From Phylloscopus collybita (lineage: Eukaryota > Chordata > Aves > Passeriformes > Phylloscopidae), in assembly GCA_027886175.1 (NCBI GenBank), contig JAJNNQ010000127.1:124001-188000 (forward strand): a DNA stretch of 64,000 nt, given 5' to 3'. A model generated the notes under the pieces. That model did not search any database. It saw only the letters and a program-made list of their open reading frames with translations, and was not told where the DNA came from. Shown here in pieces: positions 9,181-24,100 of this stretch; position 1 is the stretch's first letter; every line of letters starts with the position of its first letter. The translations under genes and the position numbers were made by a program.

Positions 9181-12100
9181 GCAATCTACAACCAGATGGA
9201 AGTTTCTCTGCCCTTATATTGGAAAACGTCTCCTACAAAGTGACATCAGCAACATGGGGTGGAGATTTTGGTTTCCCATGGAAAAGGGCCACTGTTCGTG
9301 TGTAATGCTGTCTGCCAGATACTGGGCTTATGTCTACTAAAATTCCACTAAAATTCCATACAAATGAGGATACCTCCCAGGTGCAATCTACCACCAGATG
9401 GAAGTTTGTCTGCCCTTGTAGTGTTAAAGGCTTCCTACAAATTAACATCAGGAACCTGGGGCGTAGACTTTGGTTTCCCATGGAAAAGGGCCACCGTTCG
9501 TGTCTAATGCTGTCTGCCTGGCACTGTGGTTATGACTGCTGTAGTTCCATACAAATGCTGATAAGTCCCAGGTGCAATCTACCACCAGGTGGAAGTTTGT
9601 CTGCCCTTGAAGTGCCAAAGGCCTCCTAAAAATTGACATCAGGAACGTGCGGTGGAGACTTTGTTTTCCCATGGAAATGGGCCACCCTTTTTGTCTAATG
9701 CTATGTGCCTGCCACTGGGCGTATGCCTAGTAAAATTCCATAAAAATGAGGATATCTCCCAGATGGAGTCTACCACCAGTTGAAAGTTTGTCTGCCCTTG
9801 TAATGCAACGGCCTCCTACAAACTGACATCAGGAACCTGGAGAGGACGCTTTGGTTTCCCATGGAAAAGGGCCACCCTTGGTGTTTAATGCTGTCTCCTT
9901 GCCACTGACTTATGACTACTGAAATTACATACAAATGAGGATATCTCCCAGACGCAATATGCCACCAGATGGAAATTTGTCTGCTCTTGCAGTGCCAAAG
10001 GCCTCCTTCAAACTGACATTCGGAACCTCACCTGGAGACTTTGGTTTCCTATAGAAAAGGCCCACCATTCATGTTTAATGCTGTCTGTCTGCCATTGGGC
10101 TTCTGAGTACTAAAATACCACTAAAATTCCATAAAAATGAGGATATCTCCCAGGTGCAATCTACCACCAGGTGGAAGTTTGTCAGCCCTTGCAGTGCCAA
10201 AAGCCTCCTAAAAACTGACATCAGGAACATAGGATGGATAATTTGTTTTTCCATGGAAAGGGGCCACTGTTCGTGTCTAATGCTGTCTGCCTGCCAGTGG
10301 GCAGAAGCCTACCAAAATTCCCTACAAATGCGGATATCTCCCAAATGCAATTTCCCACCAGATGGAAGTTTGTCTGCCCTTTTTATGCCAAAGGCCTCCT
10401 ACAAGCTGACATCAGGAGCCTGGGTTGGAGACTTTGTTTTCCCATGGAAAAGGGCCACCGTTCGTGTCTAATGCTGTCTGCCTGCCACTGGGCTTTTACC
10501 TGCTGAAATTCCATACAAATGAGGATATCTCCCCGATGCAATCAGCCACCAGACAGAAGTTTGTTTGCCCTTGTACTGCCAAAGGCCTCCTAAAACCTGA
10601 CATCAGGAACGTGGCTTGGAGACTTTGGCTGCCCATGGGAAAAGGGCCACCGTTCATGTCTAATGCTGTCTGCCTGCCACTGGGCTTCTACCTGCTGAAG
10701 TTCCATACAAATGAGGATATCTCCCCGATGCAATCAACCACCAGACGGAAGTTTGTCTACCTTTGTAGTGTCAAAGGCCTCCTAGACACGGACATCAGGA
10801 ACGTGGGGTGGAGACTTTGGTTTCCCATAAAAATGGGCCATTGTTCGTGTCTAATGCTGTCTGCCTGCCACTGTGCTTCTTCCTACTAAAATTCCACTAA
10901 AACTCCATAGAAATGAGCATATCTCCCAGGTGCAATCTACAACCAGATGGAAGTTTCTCTGCCCTTATATTGGAAAACGCCTCCTACAAAGTGACATCAG
11001 CAACATGGGGTGGAGATTTTGGTTTCCCATGGAAAAGGGCCACTTTTCGTGTCTAATGCTGTCTGCCTGCCACTGGAGTTATGCCTACTGAAATTCCTCA
11101 CAAATGAGGATATTTCCCAGATGGAATCTCCCACCAGTTGGAAGTTTGTTTGCCCTTCTAGTGCCAAAGGCCTCCTAAAAACTGACATCAGGAACCTGGG
11201 GTGGAGACTTTGGTTTCTCATGGAAATGGGCCACCGTTCGTGTCTAATAATGTCTGGTGGCCATTGGGCTTCTACCTACGAAAATTCCACTGAAATTCCA
11301 TACAAATGAAGACATCTCCCGGGTGCAGTCTACCGCCAGATATAAGTTTTTCTGCCCTTGTATTTCCAAAGGCCTTCTATAAACTGACATGAGGAGCCTG
11401 GAGTGGAGACTTTGGTTTCCCATGGATATGGGCCAGGGTTCGTGTGTAAAGCAGTCTGCCTGCCGCTGGATTTCTGCCTACTTTAATACCACTAAAATTC
11501 CATAAAAATGAGGATATCTCCCAGGTGCAATCTACCACCAGATGGAAGTTTTTCTGCCCTTGTACTTCCAAAGGCCTCTTACAAACTAATATCAGGAACG
11601 TGGGGTAGAGACTTCGGTTTCCCATGGAAAAGGACCACCGTTTGTGTCTAATGCTGTCTGCCTGCCACTGGGGTTATGCCTGCTGAAATTCCTCACAAAT
11701 GAGGATATCTCCCGCACGGAATCTACCACCAGTTGGAAGTTTATCTGCCCTTGTAGTGCCAAAGGCCTCCTACAAACTGACATCAGGCACGTGAGATGGA
11801 GACTTTGGTTTCCCAAGGAAATGGACCACAGTTCGTGTCTAATGCTGTCTGCGAGGCACTGGGCTTATGCCGACTAAAATTCCACTAAAATTCTATACAA
11901 ATGAGGATGTCTCCCAGGTGCAATCTACCACCAGATGGAAGTTTGTCTGCCCCTGAAGAGCCAAAGGCTTCCTACAAATTGACATCAAGAACCTGAGGCG
12001 GAGACTTTGGTTTCCCATGGAAAAGGGCCACCGTTCGCGTCTAATACTGTCTGCCTGCCATTGGGCTTATGGCTATTAAAATTACATACAAATGAGGATA

Positions 12101-15100
12101 TCTCCTAGATGCAATATGCCACCAATTGGAACTTTGTCTCCTCCTGTAGTGCCAGAGGCCTCCTAGAAAATGACATGAGGAACCTGTGGTGGAGACGTTG
12201 GTTTCCCATGGAAATGAGCCACTATTCATGTCTAATTCTGTCTACCTGCAGCTGGGATTCTGTCTACTAATATTCCACTAAAATTCCATACAAATGAGTA
12301 TATCTCCCAGGTGCAATCTAACACCAGATGGAAGATTCTCTGCCCTTGTGTTTCCAAAGGCCTCCTACAAACTGCCATCAGGAACCTGGGGTGGAGACTT
12401 TGCTTTCCCATGGAAAAGGACCACCGTTCCTGTCTAATGCTGTCTGCCTGGCACTGTGGTGATGACTGCTGAAGTTCCATACAAATGAGGATATCTCCCA
12501 GGTGTAATCTACCACTGGGTGGAAGTTTTTCTGCCCCCGTAGTGCCAAAGGCCTCCTAAAAACTGACATCCCGAACGGGGGGTGGAGACTTTTGTTTCCC
12601 AAAGAAATGCCCACCGTTCGTGTCTAATGCTGTCTGGCAGCCACTGGCCTTATGCCTACTAAAATTCCACTAAAATTCTATAGAAATGAGGTTATCTCCC
12701 AGGTGCAATCTACCACCAGATGGAAGTTTGCCTGCCCTTGTATTTCCAAAGGCCTCCTACAAACTGACATCAGGAATGTGAGGTGGAGACTTTGGTTTCC
12801 CATGGAAAAGGTCCATTGTTCGTGTCTAATGCTGTCTGCCTGCCACTGAGCTTCTGCCATCTGAAATTCCATACAAATGAGGATATCTCCTCAATGCAAT
12901 CAACCACCAGACGGAACTTTGTCTGCCCTTGTAGTGCCAAAGGGCTCCTACAAACTGACATCAGGAACCTGGAGTGGAGACTTTGGTTTCCCATGGAAAT
13001 GGGACAGCGTTCGTGTCTAATGATGTTTGCCTGCCACAAGGCTTCTGCCTATTAAAATTCCAATAAAATTCTATACAATTGAAGATGTCTCTCACGTGCA
13101 ATCTACCACTAAATGGAAGTTTGTCTCCCCCTGTAGAGCAAAAGGCTTCCTACAAATTGACATCAAGAAGCTGGGGAGGTGACATTGGTTTCCCATGGCA
13201 AAGGGCCACGGTTCCTGTCTAATGCTGTCTGCCTGCCACTGGGCTTACGCCTACTAAATATACATACAAATGAGGATATCTCCCAGATGCAATATGCCAC
13301 CAGTTGGAAGTTTGTCTCGTCTTGTAGTGCCAGAGGCCTCCTAGAAAATGACATCAGGAACCTGGGGTGGAGACTTTGGTTTCCCATGGAAATGGGCCAC
13401 TATTCATGTCTAATTCTGTCTGCCTGCCGCTGGGATTCTGCCTACTAAAATTCCACTAAAATTCCATACAAATGCGAATATCTCCCAGGTGCAAACTAAC
13501 ACCAGATGGAAGTTTCTCTGCCCTTATGTTTCCAAAGGCCTCCTACAAACTGCCATCAGAAGCCTAGGGTGGAGACTTTGGTTTCCCATGGAAAAGGACC
13601 ACCGTTCCTGTCTAATGCTGTCTGCCTGGCACTGTGGTTATGACTGCTGAAGTTCCATACAAATGAGGATATCTCCCAGATGCAATATGCCACCAGATGG
13701 AAGTTTGTCTGCTCTTGCAGTGCCAAAGGCCTCCTTTATACTGACATTCGGAACCTGGCGTGGAGACTTTGGTTTCCTATGGAAAAGGCCCACCGTTCAT
13801 GTTTAATGCTCACTGTCTGCAACTGGGCTTCTGAGTACTAAAATACCACTAAAATTCCATACAAATAAGGACATCTACGAGGTGCGATCCACCACTAGAT
13901 GGAGGTTTGTCTGCCCTTGTAGTGCCAAAGGCCTCCTACAAACTGACATCAGGAGCCCTGGTTGGAGACTTTGTTTTCCCATGGAAAAGGGCCACCGTTC
14001 ATGTCTAATGCTGTCTGCCTGCCACTGGGCTTCTATCTGCTGAAATTCCATACAAATGTGGATATCTTCCCGATGCAATCAACCACCAGACGGAAGTTTT
14101 TCTGCCCTTGTACTGTCAATGGCCTACTAAAACCTGACATCGGGAACGTGGTGTGGAGACTTTGGTTTCCCTAGGAAAAGGACCACCGTTCCTGTCTAAT
14201 GCTGTCTGCCTGGCACTGTGGTTATGACTGCTGAAGGTCCATACAAATGAGGATATCTCCCAGGAGCAATCTACCACCAGGTGGAAGTTTGTCTACCCTT
14301 GTACTGCCGAAGGCCTCCTAGTAACGGACATCAGGAACGTGGGGTGGAGACTTTGGTTTCCCATAAAAATGGGCCACCGTTCGTGTCTAAAGCTTTCTGC
14401 CTGCCACTGGGGATCTTCGTAATAAAATTCCAATAAAATTCCAGAGAAATGAGGATAACTCCCAGGTGCAATCTACCACCAGATGGAAGTTTTTCTGCCC
14501 TTGTAGTTCCAAACGCCTTCTACAAATTGACATCAGGAACGTGGGGTGGAGACTTTGTTTTCCCATGGAAATGGGCCACCGTTTGTGTCTAATGCTATGT
14601 GACTGCCACTGGGATTATGCCTAGTAAAATCCCGTACAAATGAGGATATCTCCCAGATAGAGTCTACCACCAGATGAAAGTTTGTCTGCCCTTGTAATGC
14701 CAAAGGCCTCCTACAAACTGACATCAGGATTCTGGAAAGGAGGCTTTGGTTTCCCATGGAAAAGGGGCACCCTTGTTGTTTAATGCTGTCTCCTTGCCAC
14801 TGGGCTTATGACTACTGAAATTACATACAAATGAGGATATCTCCCTAACAAAATTTCCCACCAGATGGAAGTTTGTCTGCCCTTTTAATGCCAAAGGCCT
14901 ACTAAAAACTGACATCAGGAGCCTGGTTGGAGACTTTGTTTTCCCATGGAAAAGGGCCACCGTTCCTCTCTAATGCTGTCTGCCTGCCACTGGGCTTCTA
15001 CCTGATGAAATTCCATAAAAATGAGGATATCTCAACGATGCAATCAACCACCAGACGGAAGTTTGTCTGCCCTTGTAGTGCCAAAGGCCTCCTAGAAACG

Positions 15101-15240
15101 GACATCAGGAACGAGGGGTGGAAACTTTGGTTTTCCATCAAATGGGCCATTTTTCTTGTCTAATGCTGTCTGCCTGCCACGGGGTTTCTTCCTACTAAAA
15201 TTCCACTAAAACTCCATAAAAATGAGGATATCTCCCAGGT
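9181..15240 (+). repeat. Satellite A higher-order repeat, unit 1 (6060 bp)
   Basis: About 31 monomers. The sequence from 9181 recurs from 15241, from 21109 and from 26967 in the same monomer order. Where I compared units 1 and 2 (about 1.3 kb from each start), only a few bases differ, while monomers within a unit differ strongly from one another. That pattern defines a higher-order repeat. Unit 1 is the longest and has no monomer missing relative to the others. Only short chance reading frames occur. Confidence 0.93.
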
Positions 15241-18200
15241 GCAATCTACAACCAGATGGAAGTTTCTCTGCCCTTATATTGGAAAACGTCTCCTACAAAG
15301 TGACATCAGCAACATGGGGTGGAGATTTTGGTTTCCCATGGAAAAGGGCCACTGTTCGTGTGTAATGCTGTCTGCCAGATACTGGGCTTATGTCTACTAA
15401 AATTCCACTAAAATTCCATACAAATGAGGATACCTCCCAGGTGCAATCTACCACCAGATGGAAGTTTGTCTGCCCTTGTAGTGTTAAAGGCTTCCTACAA
15501 ATTAACATCAGGAACCTGGGGCGTAGACTTTGGTTTCCCATGGAAAAGGGCCACCGTTCGTGTCTAATGCTGTCTGCCTGGCACTGTGGTTATGACTGCT
15601 GTAGTTCCATACAAATGCTGATAAGTCCCAGGTGCAATCTACCACCAGGTGGAAGTTTGTCTGCCCTTGAAGTGCCAAAGGCCTCCTAAAAATTGACATC
15701 AGGAACGTGCGGTGGAGACTTTGTTTTCCCATGGAAATGGGCCACCCTTTTTGTCTAATGCTATGTGCCTGCCACTGGGCGTATGCCTAGTAAAATTCCA
15801 TAAAAATGAGGATATCTCCCAGATGGAGTCTACCACCAGTTGAAAGTTTGTCTGCCCTTGTAATGCAACGGCCTCCTACAAACTGACATCAGGAACCTGG
15901 AGAGGACGCTTTGGTTTCCCATGGAAAAGGGCCACCCTTGGTGTTTAATGCTGTCTCCTTGCCACTGACTTATGACTACTGAAATTACATACAAATGAGG
16001 ATATCTCCCAGACGCAATATGCCACCAGATGGAAATTTGTCTGCTCTTGCAGTGCCAAAGGCCTCCTTCAAACTGACATTCGGAACCTCACCTGGAGACT
16101 TTGGTTTCCTATAGAAAAGGCCCACCATTCATGTTTAATGCTGTCTGTCTGCCATTGGGCTTCTGAGTACTAAAATACCACTAAAATTCCATAAAAATGA
16201 GGATATCTCCCAGGTGCAATCTACCACCAGGTGGAAGTTTGTCAGCCCTTGCAGTGCCAAAAGCCTCCTAAAAACTGACATCAGGAACATAGGATGGATA
16301 ATTTGTTTTTCCATGGAAAGGGGCCACTGTTCGTGTCTAATGCTGTCTGCCTGCCAGTGGGCAGAAGCCTACCAAAATTCCCTACAAATGCGGATATCTC
16401 CCAAATGCAATTTCCCACCAGATGGAAGTTTGTCTGCCCTTTTTATGCCAAAGGCCTCCTACAAACTGACATCAGGAGCCTGGGTTGGAGACTTTGTTTT
16501 CCCATGGAAAAGGGCCACCATTCGTGTCTAATGCTGTCTGCCTGCCACTGGGCTTTTACCTGCTGAAATTCCATACAAATGAGGATATCTCCCCGATGCA
16601 ATCAGCCACCAGACGGAAGTTTGTTTGCCCTTGTACTGCCAAAGGCCTCCTAAAACGTGACATCAGGAACGTGGGGTGGAGACTTTGGTTTCCCATAAAA
16701 ATGGGCCATTGTTCGTGTCTAATGCTGTCTGCCTGCCACTGTGCTTCTTCCTACTAAAATTCCACTAAAACTCCATAGAAATGAGCATATCTCCCAGGTG
16801 CAATCTACAACCAGATGGAAGTTTCTCTGCCCTTATATTGGAAAACGCCTCCTACAAAGTGACATCAGCAACATGGGGTGGAGATTTTGGTTTCCCATGG
16901 AAAAGGGCCACTGTTCGTGTCTAATGCTGTCTGCCTGCCACTGGAGTTATGCCTACTGAAATTCCTCACAAATGAGGATATTTCCCAGATGGAATCTCCC
17001 ACCAGTTGGAAGTTTGTTTGCCCTTCTAGTGCCAAAGGCCTCCTAAAAACTGACATCAGGAACCTGGGGTGGAGACTTTGGTTTCTCATGGAAATGGGCC
17101 ACCGTTCGTGTCTAATGCTGTCTGTCGGCCATTGGGCTTCTACCTACGAAAATTCCACTGAAATTCCATACAAATGAAGACATCTCCCGGGTGCAGTCTA
17201 CCGCCAGATATAAGTTTTTCTGCCCTTGTATTTCCAAAGGCCTTCTATAAACTGACATGAGGAGCCTGGAGTGGAGACTTTGGTTTCCCATGGATATGGG
17301 CCAGGGTTCGTGTGTAAAGCAGTCTGCCTGCCGCTGGATTTCTGCCTACTTTAATACCACTGAAATTCCATAAAAATGAGGATATCTCCCAGGTGCAATC
17401 TACCACCAGATGGAAGTTTTTCTGCCCTTGTACTTCCAAAGGCCTCTTACAAACTAATATCAGGAACGTGGGGTAGAGACTTCGGTTTCCCATGGAAAAG
17501 GACCACCGTTTGTGTCTAATGCTGTCTGCCTGCCACTGGGGTTATGCCTGCTGAAATTCCTCACAAATGAGGATATCTCCCGCACGGAATCTACCACCAG
17601 TTGGAAGTTTATCTGCCCTTGTAGTGCCAAAGGCCTCCTACAAACTGACATCAGGCACGTGAGATGGAGACTTTGGTTTCCCAAGGAAATGGACCACAGT
17701 TCGTGTCTAATGCTGTCTGCGAGGCACTGGGCTTATGCCGACTAAAATTCCACTAAAATTCTATACAAATGAGGATGTCTCCCAGGTGCAATCTACCACC
17801 AGATGGAAGTTTGTTTGCCCCTGAAGAGCCAAAGGCTTCCTACAAATTGACATCAAGAACCTGAGGCGGAGACTTTGGTTTCCCATGGAAAAGGGCCACC
17901 GTTCGCGTCTAATACTGTCTGCCTGCCATTGGGCTTATGGCTATTAAAATTACATACAAATGAGGATATCTCCTAGATGCAATATGCCACCAATTGGAAC
18001 TTTGTCTCCTCCTGTAGTGCCAGAGGCCTCCTAGAAAATGACATCAGGAACCTGTGGTGGAGACTTTGGTTTCCCATGGAAATGAGCCACTATTCATGTC
18101 TAATTCTGTCTACCTGCAGCTGGGATTCTGTCTACTAATATTCCACTAAAATTCCATACAAATGAGTATATCTCCCAGGTGCAATCTAACACCTGATGGA

Positions 18201-21108
18201 AGATTCTCTGCCCTTGTGTTTCCAAAGGCCTCCTACAAACTGCCATCAGGAACCTGGGGTGGAGACTTTGCTTTCCCATGGAAAAGGACCACCGTTCCTG
18301 TCTAATGCTGTCTGCCTGGCACTGTGGTGATGACTGCTGAAGTTCCATACAAATGAGAATATCTCCCAGGTGTAATCTACCACTGGGTGGAAGTTTTTCT
18401 GCCCCCGTAGTGCCAAAGGCCTCCTAAAAACTGACATCCCGAACGGGGGGTGGAGACTTTTGTTTCCCAAAGAAATGCCCACCGTTCGTGTCTAATGCTG
18501 TCTGGCAGCCACTGGCCTTATGCCTACTAAAATTCCACTAAAATTCTATAGAAATGAGGTTATCTCCCAGGTGCAATCTACCACCAGATGGAAGTTTGCC
18601 TGCCCTTGTATTTCCAAAGGCCTCCTACAAACTGACATCAGGAATGTGAGGTGGAGACTTTGGTTTCCCATGGAAAAGGTCCATTGTTCGTGTCTAATGC
18701 TGTCTGCCTGCCACTGAGCTTCTGCCATCTGAAATTCCATACAAATGAGGATATCTCCTCAATGCAATCAACCACCAGACGGAACTTTGTCTGCCCTTGT
18801 AGTGCCAAAGGCCTCCTACAAACTGACATCAGGAACCTGGAGTGGAGACTTTGGTTTCCCATGGAAATGGGACAGCGTTCGTGTCTAATGATGTTTGCCT
18901 GCCACAAGGCTTCTGCCTATTAAAATTCCAATAAAATTCTATACCATTGAAGATGTCTCTCACGTGCAATCTACCACTAAACGGAAGTTTGTCTCCCCCT
19001 GTAGAGCAAAAGGCTTCCTACAAATTGACATCAAGAAGCTGGGGAGGTGACTTTGGTTTCCCTTGGCAAAGGGCCACGGTTCCTGTCTAATGCTGTCTGC
19101 CTGCCACTGGACTTACGCCTACTAAAATTACATACAAATGAGGATATCTCCCAGATGCAATATGCCACCAGTTGGAAGTTTGTCTCGTCTTGTAGTGCCA
19201 GAGGCCTCCTAGAAAATGACATCAGGAACCTGGGGTGGAGACTTTGGTTTCCCATGGAAATGGGCCACTATTCATGTCTAATTCTGTCTGCCTGCCGCTG
19301 GGATTCTGCCTACTAAAATTCCACTAAAATTCCATACAAATGCGAATATCTCCCAGGTGCAAACTAACACCAGATGGAAGTTTCTCTGCCCTTATGTTTC
19401 CAAAGGCCTCCTACAAACTGCCATCAGAAGCCTAGGGTGGAGACTTTGGTTTCCCATGGAAAAGGACCACCGTTCCTGTCTAATGCTGTCTGCCTGGCAC
19501 TGTGGTTATGACTGCTGAAGTTCCATACAAATGAGGATATCTCCCAGATGCAATATGCCACCAGATGGAAGTTTGTCTGCTCTTGCAGTGCCAAAGGCCT
19601 CCTTTATACTGACATTCGGAACCTGGCGTGGAGACTTTGGTTTCCTATGGAAAAGGCCCACCGTTCATGTTTAATGCTCACTGTCTGCAACTGGGCTTCT
19701 GAGTACTAAAATACCACTAAAATTCCATACAAATAAGGACATCTACGAGGTGCGATCCACCACTAGATGGAGGTTTGTCTGCCCTTGTAGTGCCAAAGGC
19801 CTCCTACAAACTGACATCAGGAGCCCTGGTTGGAGACTTTGTTTTCCTATGGAAAAGGGCCACCGTTCATGTCTAATGCTGTCTGCCTGCCACTGGGCTT
19901 CTATCTGCTGAAATTCCATACAAATGTGGATATCTTCCCGATGCAATCAACCACCAGACGGAAGTTTTTCTGCCCTTGTACTGTCAATGGCCTACTAAAA
20001 CCTGACATCGGGAACGTGGTGTGGAGACTTTGGTTTCCCTAGGAAAAGGACCACCGTTCCTGTCTAATGCTGTCTGCCTGGCACTGTGGTTATGACTGCT
20101 GAAGGTCCATACAAATGAGGATATCTCCCAGGAGCAATCTACCACCAGGTGGAAGTTTGTCTACCCTTGTACTGCCGAAGGCCTCCTAGTAACGGACATC
20201 AGGAACGTGGGGTGGAGACTTTGGTTTCCCATAAAAATGGGCCACCGTTCGTGTCTAAAGCTTTCTGCCTGCCACTGGGGATCTTCGTAATAAAATTCCA
20301 ATAAAATTCCAGAGAAATGAGGATAACTCCCAGGTGCAATCTACCACCAGATGGAAGTTTTTCTGCCCTTGTAGTTCCAAACGCCTTCTACAAATTGACA
20401 TCAGGAACGTGGGGTGGAGACTTTGTTTTCCCATGGAAATGGGCCACCGTTTGTGTCTAATGCTATGTGACTGCCACTGGGATTATGCCTAGTAAAATCC
20501 CGTACAAATGAGGATATCTCCCAGATAGAGTCTACCACCAGATGAAAGTTTGTCTGCCCTTGTAATGCCAAAGGCCTCCTACAAACTGACATCAGGATTC
20601 TGGAAAGGAGGCTTTGGTTTCCCATGGAAAAGGGGCACCCTTGTTGTTTAATGCTGTCTCCTTGCCACTGGGCTTATGACTACTGAAATTACATACAAAT
20701 GAGGATATCTCCCTAACAAAATTTCCCACCAGATGGAAGTTTGTCTGCCCTTTTAATGCCAAAGGCCTACTAAAAACTGACATCAGGAGCCTGGTTGGAG
20801 ACTTTGTTTTCCCATGGAAAAGGGCCACCGTTCCTCTCTAATGCTGTCTGCCTGCCACTGGGCTTCTACCTGATGAAATTCCATAAAAATGAGGATATCT
20901 CAACGATGCAATCAACCACCAGACGGAAGTTTGTCTGCCCTTGTAGTGCCAAAGGCCTCCTAGAAACGGACATCAGGAACGAGGGGTGGAAACTTTGGTT
21001 TTCCATCAAATGGGCCATTTTTCTTGTCTAATGCTGTCTGCCTGCCACGGGGTTTCTTCCTACTAAAATTCCACTAAAACTCCATAAAAATGAGGATATC
21101 TCCCAGGT
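15241..21108 (+). repeat. Satellite A higher-order repeat, unit 2 (5868 bp)
   Basis: Collinear with unit 1, but one monomer (~191 bp) is missing near 16650. The sequence passes directly from the monomer ending in TACTGCCAAAGGCCTCC to the one with CATAAAAATGGG. Units 1 and 3 have an extra monomer between these, near 10600-10790 and 22520-22710. The breakpoint is in GACATCAGGAACGTGG, which both flanking monomers share, as expected for unequal exchange. Confidence 0.92.
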
Positions 21109-24100
21109 GCAATCTACAACCAGATGGAAGTTTCTCTGCCCTTATATTGGAAAACGTCTCCTACAAAGTGACATCAGCAACATGGGGTGGAGATTTTGGT
21201 TTCCCATGGAAAAGGGCCACTGTTCGTGTGTAATGCTGTCTGCCAGATACTGGGCTTATGTCTACTAAAATTCCATACAAATGAGGATACCTCCCAGGTG
21301 CAATCTACCACCAGATGGAAGTTTGTCTGCCCTTGTAGTGTTAAAGGCTTCCTACAAATTAACATCAGGAACCTGGGGCGTAGACTTTGGTTTCCCATGG
21401 AAAAGGGCCACCGTTCGTGTCTAATGCTGTCTGCCTGGCACTGTGGTTATGACTGCTGTAGTTCCATACAAATGCTGATAAGTCCCAGGTGCAATCTACC
21501 ACCAGGTGGAAGTTTGTCTGCCCTTGAAGTGCCAAAGGCCTCCTAAAAATTGACATCAGGAACGTGCGGTGGAGACTTTGTTTTCCCATGGAAATGGGCC
21601 ACCCTTTTTGTCTAATGCTATGTGCCTGCCACTGGGCGTATGCCTAGTAAAATTCCATAAAAATGAGGATATCTCCCAGATGGAGTCTACCACCAGTTGA
21701 AAGTTTGTCTGCCCTTGTAATGCAACGGCCTCCTACAAACTGACATCAGGAACCTGGAGAGGACGCTTTGGTTTCCCATGGAAAAGGGCCACCCTTGGTG
21801 TTTAATGCTGTCTCCTTGCCACTGACTTATGACTACTGAAATTACATACAAATGAGGATATCTCCCAGACGCAATATGCCACCAGATGGAAATTTGTCTG
21901 CTCTTGCAGTGCCAAAGGCCTCCTTCAAACTAACATTCGGAACCTCACCTGGAGACTTTGGTTTCCTATAGAAAAGGCCCACCATTCATGTTTAATGCTG
22001 TCTGTCTGCCATTGGGCTTCTGAGTACTAAAATTCCACTAAAATTCCATAAAAATGAGAATATCTCCCAGGTGCAATCTACCACCAGGTGGAAGTTTGTC
22101 AGCCCTTGCAGTGCCAAAAGCCTCCTAAAAACTGACATCAGGAACATAGGATGGATAATTTGTTTTTCCATGGAAAGGGGCCACTGTTCGTGTCTAATGC
22201 TGTCTGCCTGCCAGTGGGCAGAAGCCTACCAAAATTCCCTACAAATGCGGATATCTCCCAAATGCAATTTCCCACCAGATGGAAGTTTGTCTGCCCTTTT
22301 TATGCCAAAGGCCTCCTACAAGCTGACATCAGGAGCCTGGGTTGGAGACTTTGTTTTCCCATGGAAAAGGGCCACCGTTCGTGTCTAATGCTGTCTGCCT
22401 GCCACTGGGCTTTTACCTGCTGAAATTCCATACAAATGAGGATATCTCCCCGATGCAATCAGCCACCAGACAGAAGTTTGTTTGCCCTTGTACTGCCAAA
22501 GGCCTCCTAAAACCTGACATCAGGAACGTGGCTTGGAGACTTTGGCTGCCCATGGGAAAAGGGCCACCGTTCATGTCTAATGCTGTCTGCCTGCCACTGG
22601 GCTTCTACCTGCTGAAGTTCCATACAAATGAGGATATCTCCCCGATGCAATCAACCACCAGACGGAAGTTTGTCTACCTTTGTAGTGTCAAAGGCCTCCT
22701 AGAAACGGACATCAGGAACGTGGGGTGGAGACTTTGGTTTCCCATAAAAATGGGCCATTGTTCGTGTCTAATGCTGTCTGCCTGCCACTGTGCTTCTTCC
22801 TACTAAAATTCCACTAAAACTCCATAGAAATGAGCATATCTCCCAGGTGCAATCTACAACCAGATGGAAGTTTCTCTGCTCTTATATTGGAAAACGCCTC
22901 CTACAAAGTGACATCAGCAACATGGGGTGGAGATTTTGGTTTCCCATGGAAAAGGGCCACTTTTCGTGTCTAATGCTGTCTGCCTGCCACTGGAGTTATG
23001 CCTACTGAAATTCCTCACAAATGAGGATATTTCCCAGATGGAATCTCCCACCAGTTGGAAGTTTGTTTGCCCTTCTAGTGCCAAAGGCCTCCTAAAAACT
23101 GACATCAGGAACCTGGGGTGGAGACTTTGGTTTCTCATGGAAATGGGCCACCGTTCGTGTCTAATAATGTCTGTTGGCCATTGGGCTTCTACCTACGAAA
23201 ATTCCACTGAAATTCCATACAAATGAAGACATCTCCCGGGTGCAGTCTACCGCCAGATATAAGTTTTTCTGCCCTTGTATTTCCAAAGGCCTTCTATAAA
23301 CTGACATGAGGAGCCTGGAGTGGAGACTTTGGTTTCCCATGGATATGGGCCAGGGTTCGTGTGTAAAGCAGTCTGCCTGCCGCTGGATTTCTGCCTACTT
23401 TAATACCACTAAAATTCCATAAAAATGAGGATATCTCCCAGGTGCAATCTACCACCAGATGGAAGTTTTTCTGCCCTTGTACTTCCAAAGGCCTCTTACA
23501 AACTAATATCAGGAACGTGGGGTAGAGACTTCGGTTTCCCATGGAAAAGGACCACCGTTTGTGTCTAATGCTGTCTGCCTGCCACTGGGGTTATGCCTGC
23601 TGAAATTCCTCACAAATGAGGATATCTCCCGCACGGAATCTACCACCAGTTGGAAGTTTATCTGCCCTTGTAGTGCCAAAGGCCTCCTACAAACTGACAT
23701 CAGGCACGTGAGATGGAGACTTTGGTTTCCCAAGGAAATGGACCACAGTTCGTGTCTAATGCTGTCTGCGAGGCACTGGGCTTATGCCGACTAAAATTCC
23801 ACTAAAATTCTATACAAATGAGGATGTCTCCCAGGTGCAATCTACCACCAGATGGAAGTTTGTCTGCCCCTGAAGAGCCAAAGGCTTCCTACAAATTGAC
23901 ATCAAGAACCTGAGGCGGAGACTTTGGTTTCCCATGGAAAAGGGCCACCGTTCGCGTCTAATACTGTCTGCCTGCCATTGGGCTTATGGCTATTAAAATT
24001 ACATACAAATGAGGATATCTCCTAGATGCAATATGCCACCAATTGGAACTTTGTCTCCTCCTGTAGTGCCAGAGGCCTCCTAGAAAATGACATGAGGAAC

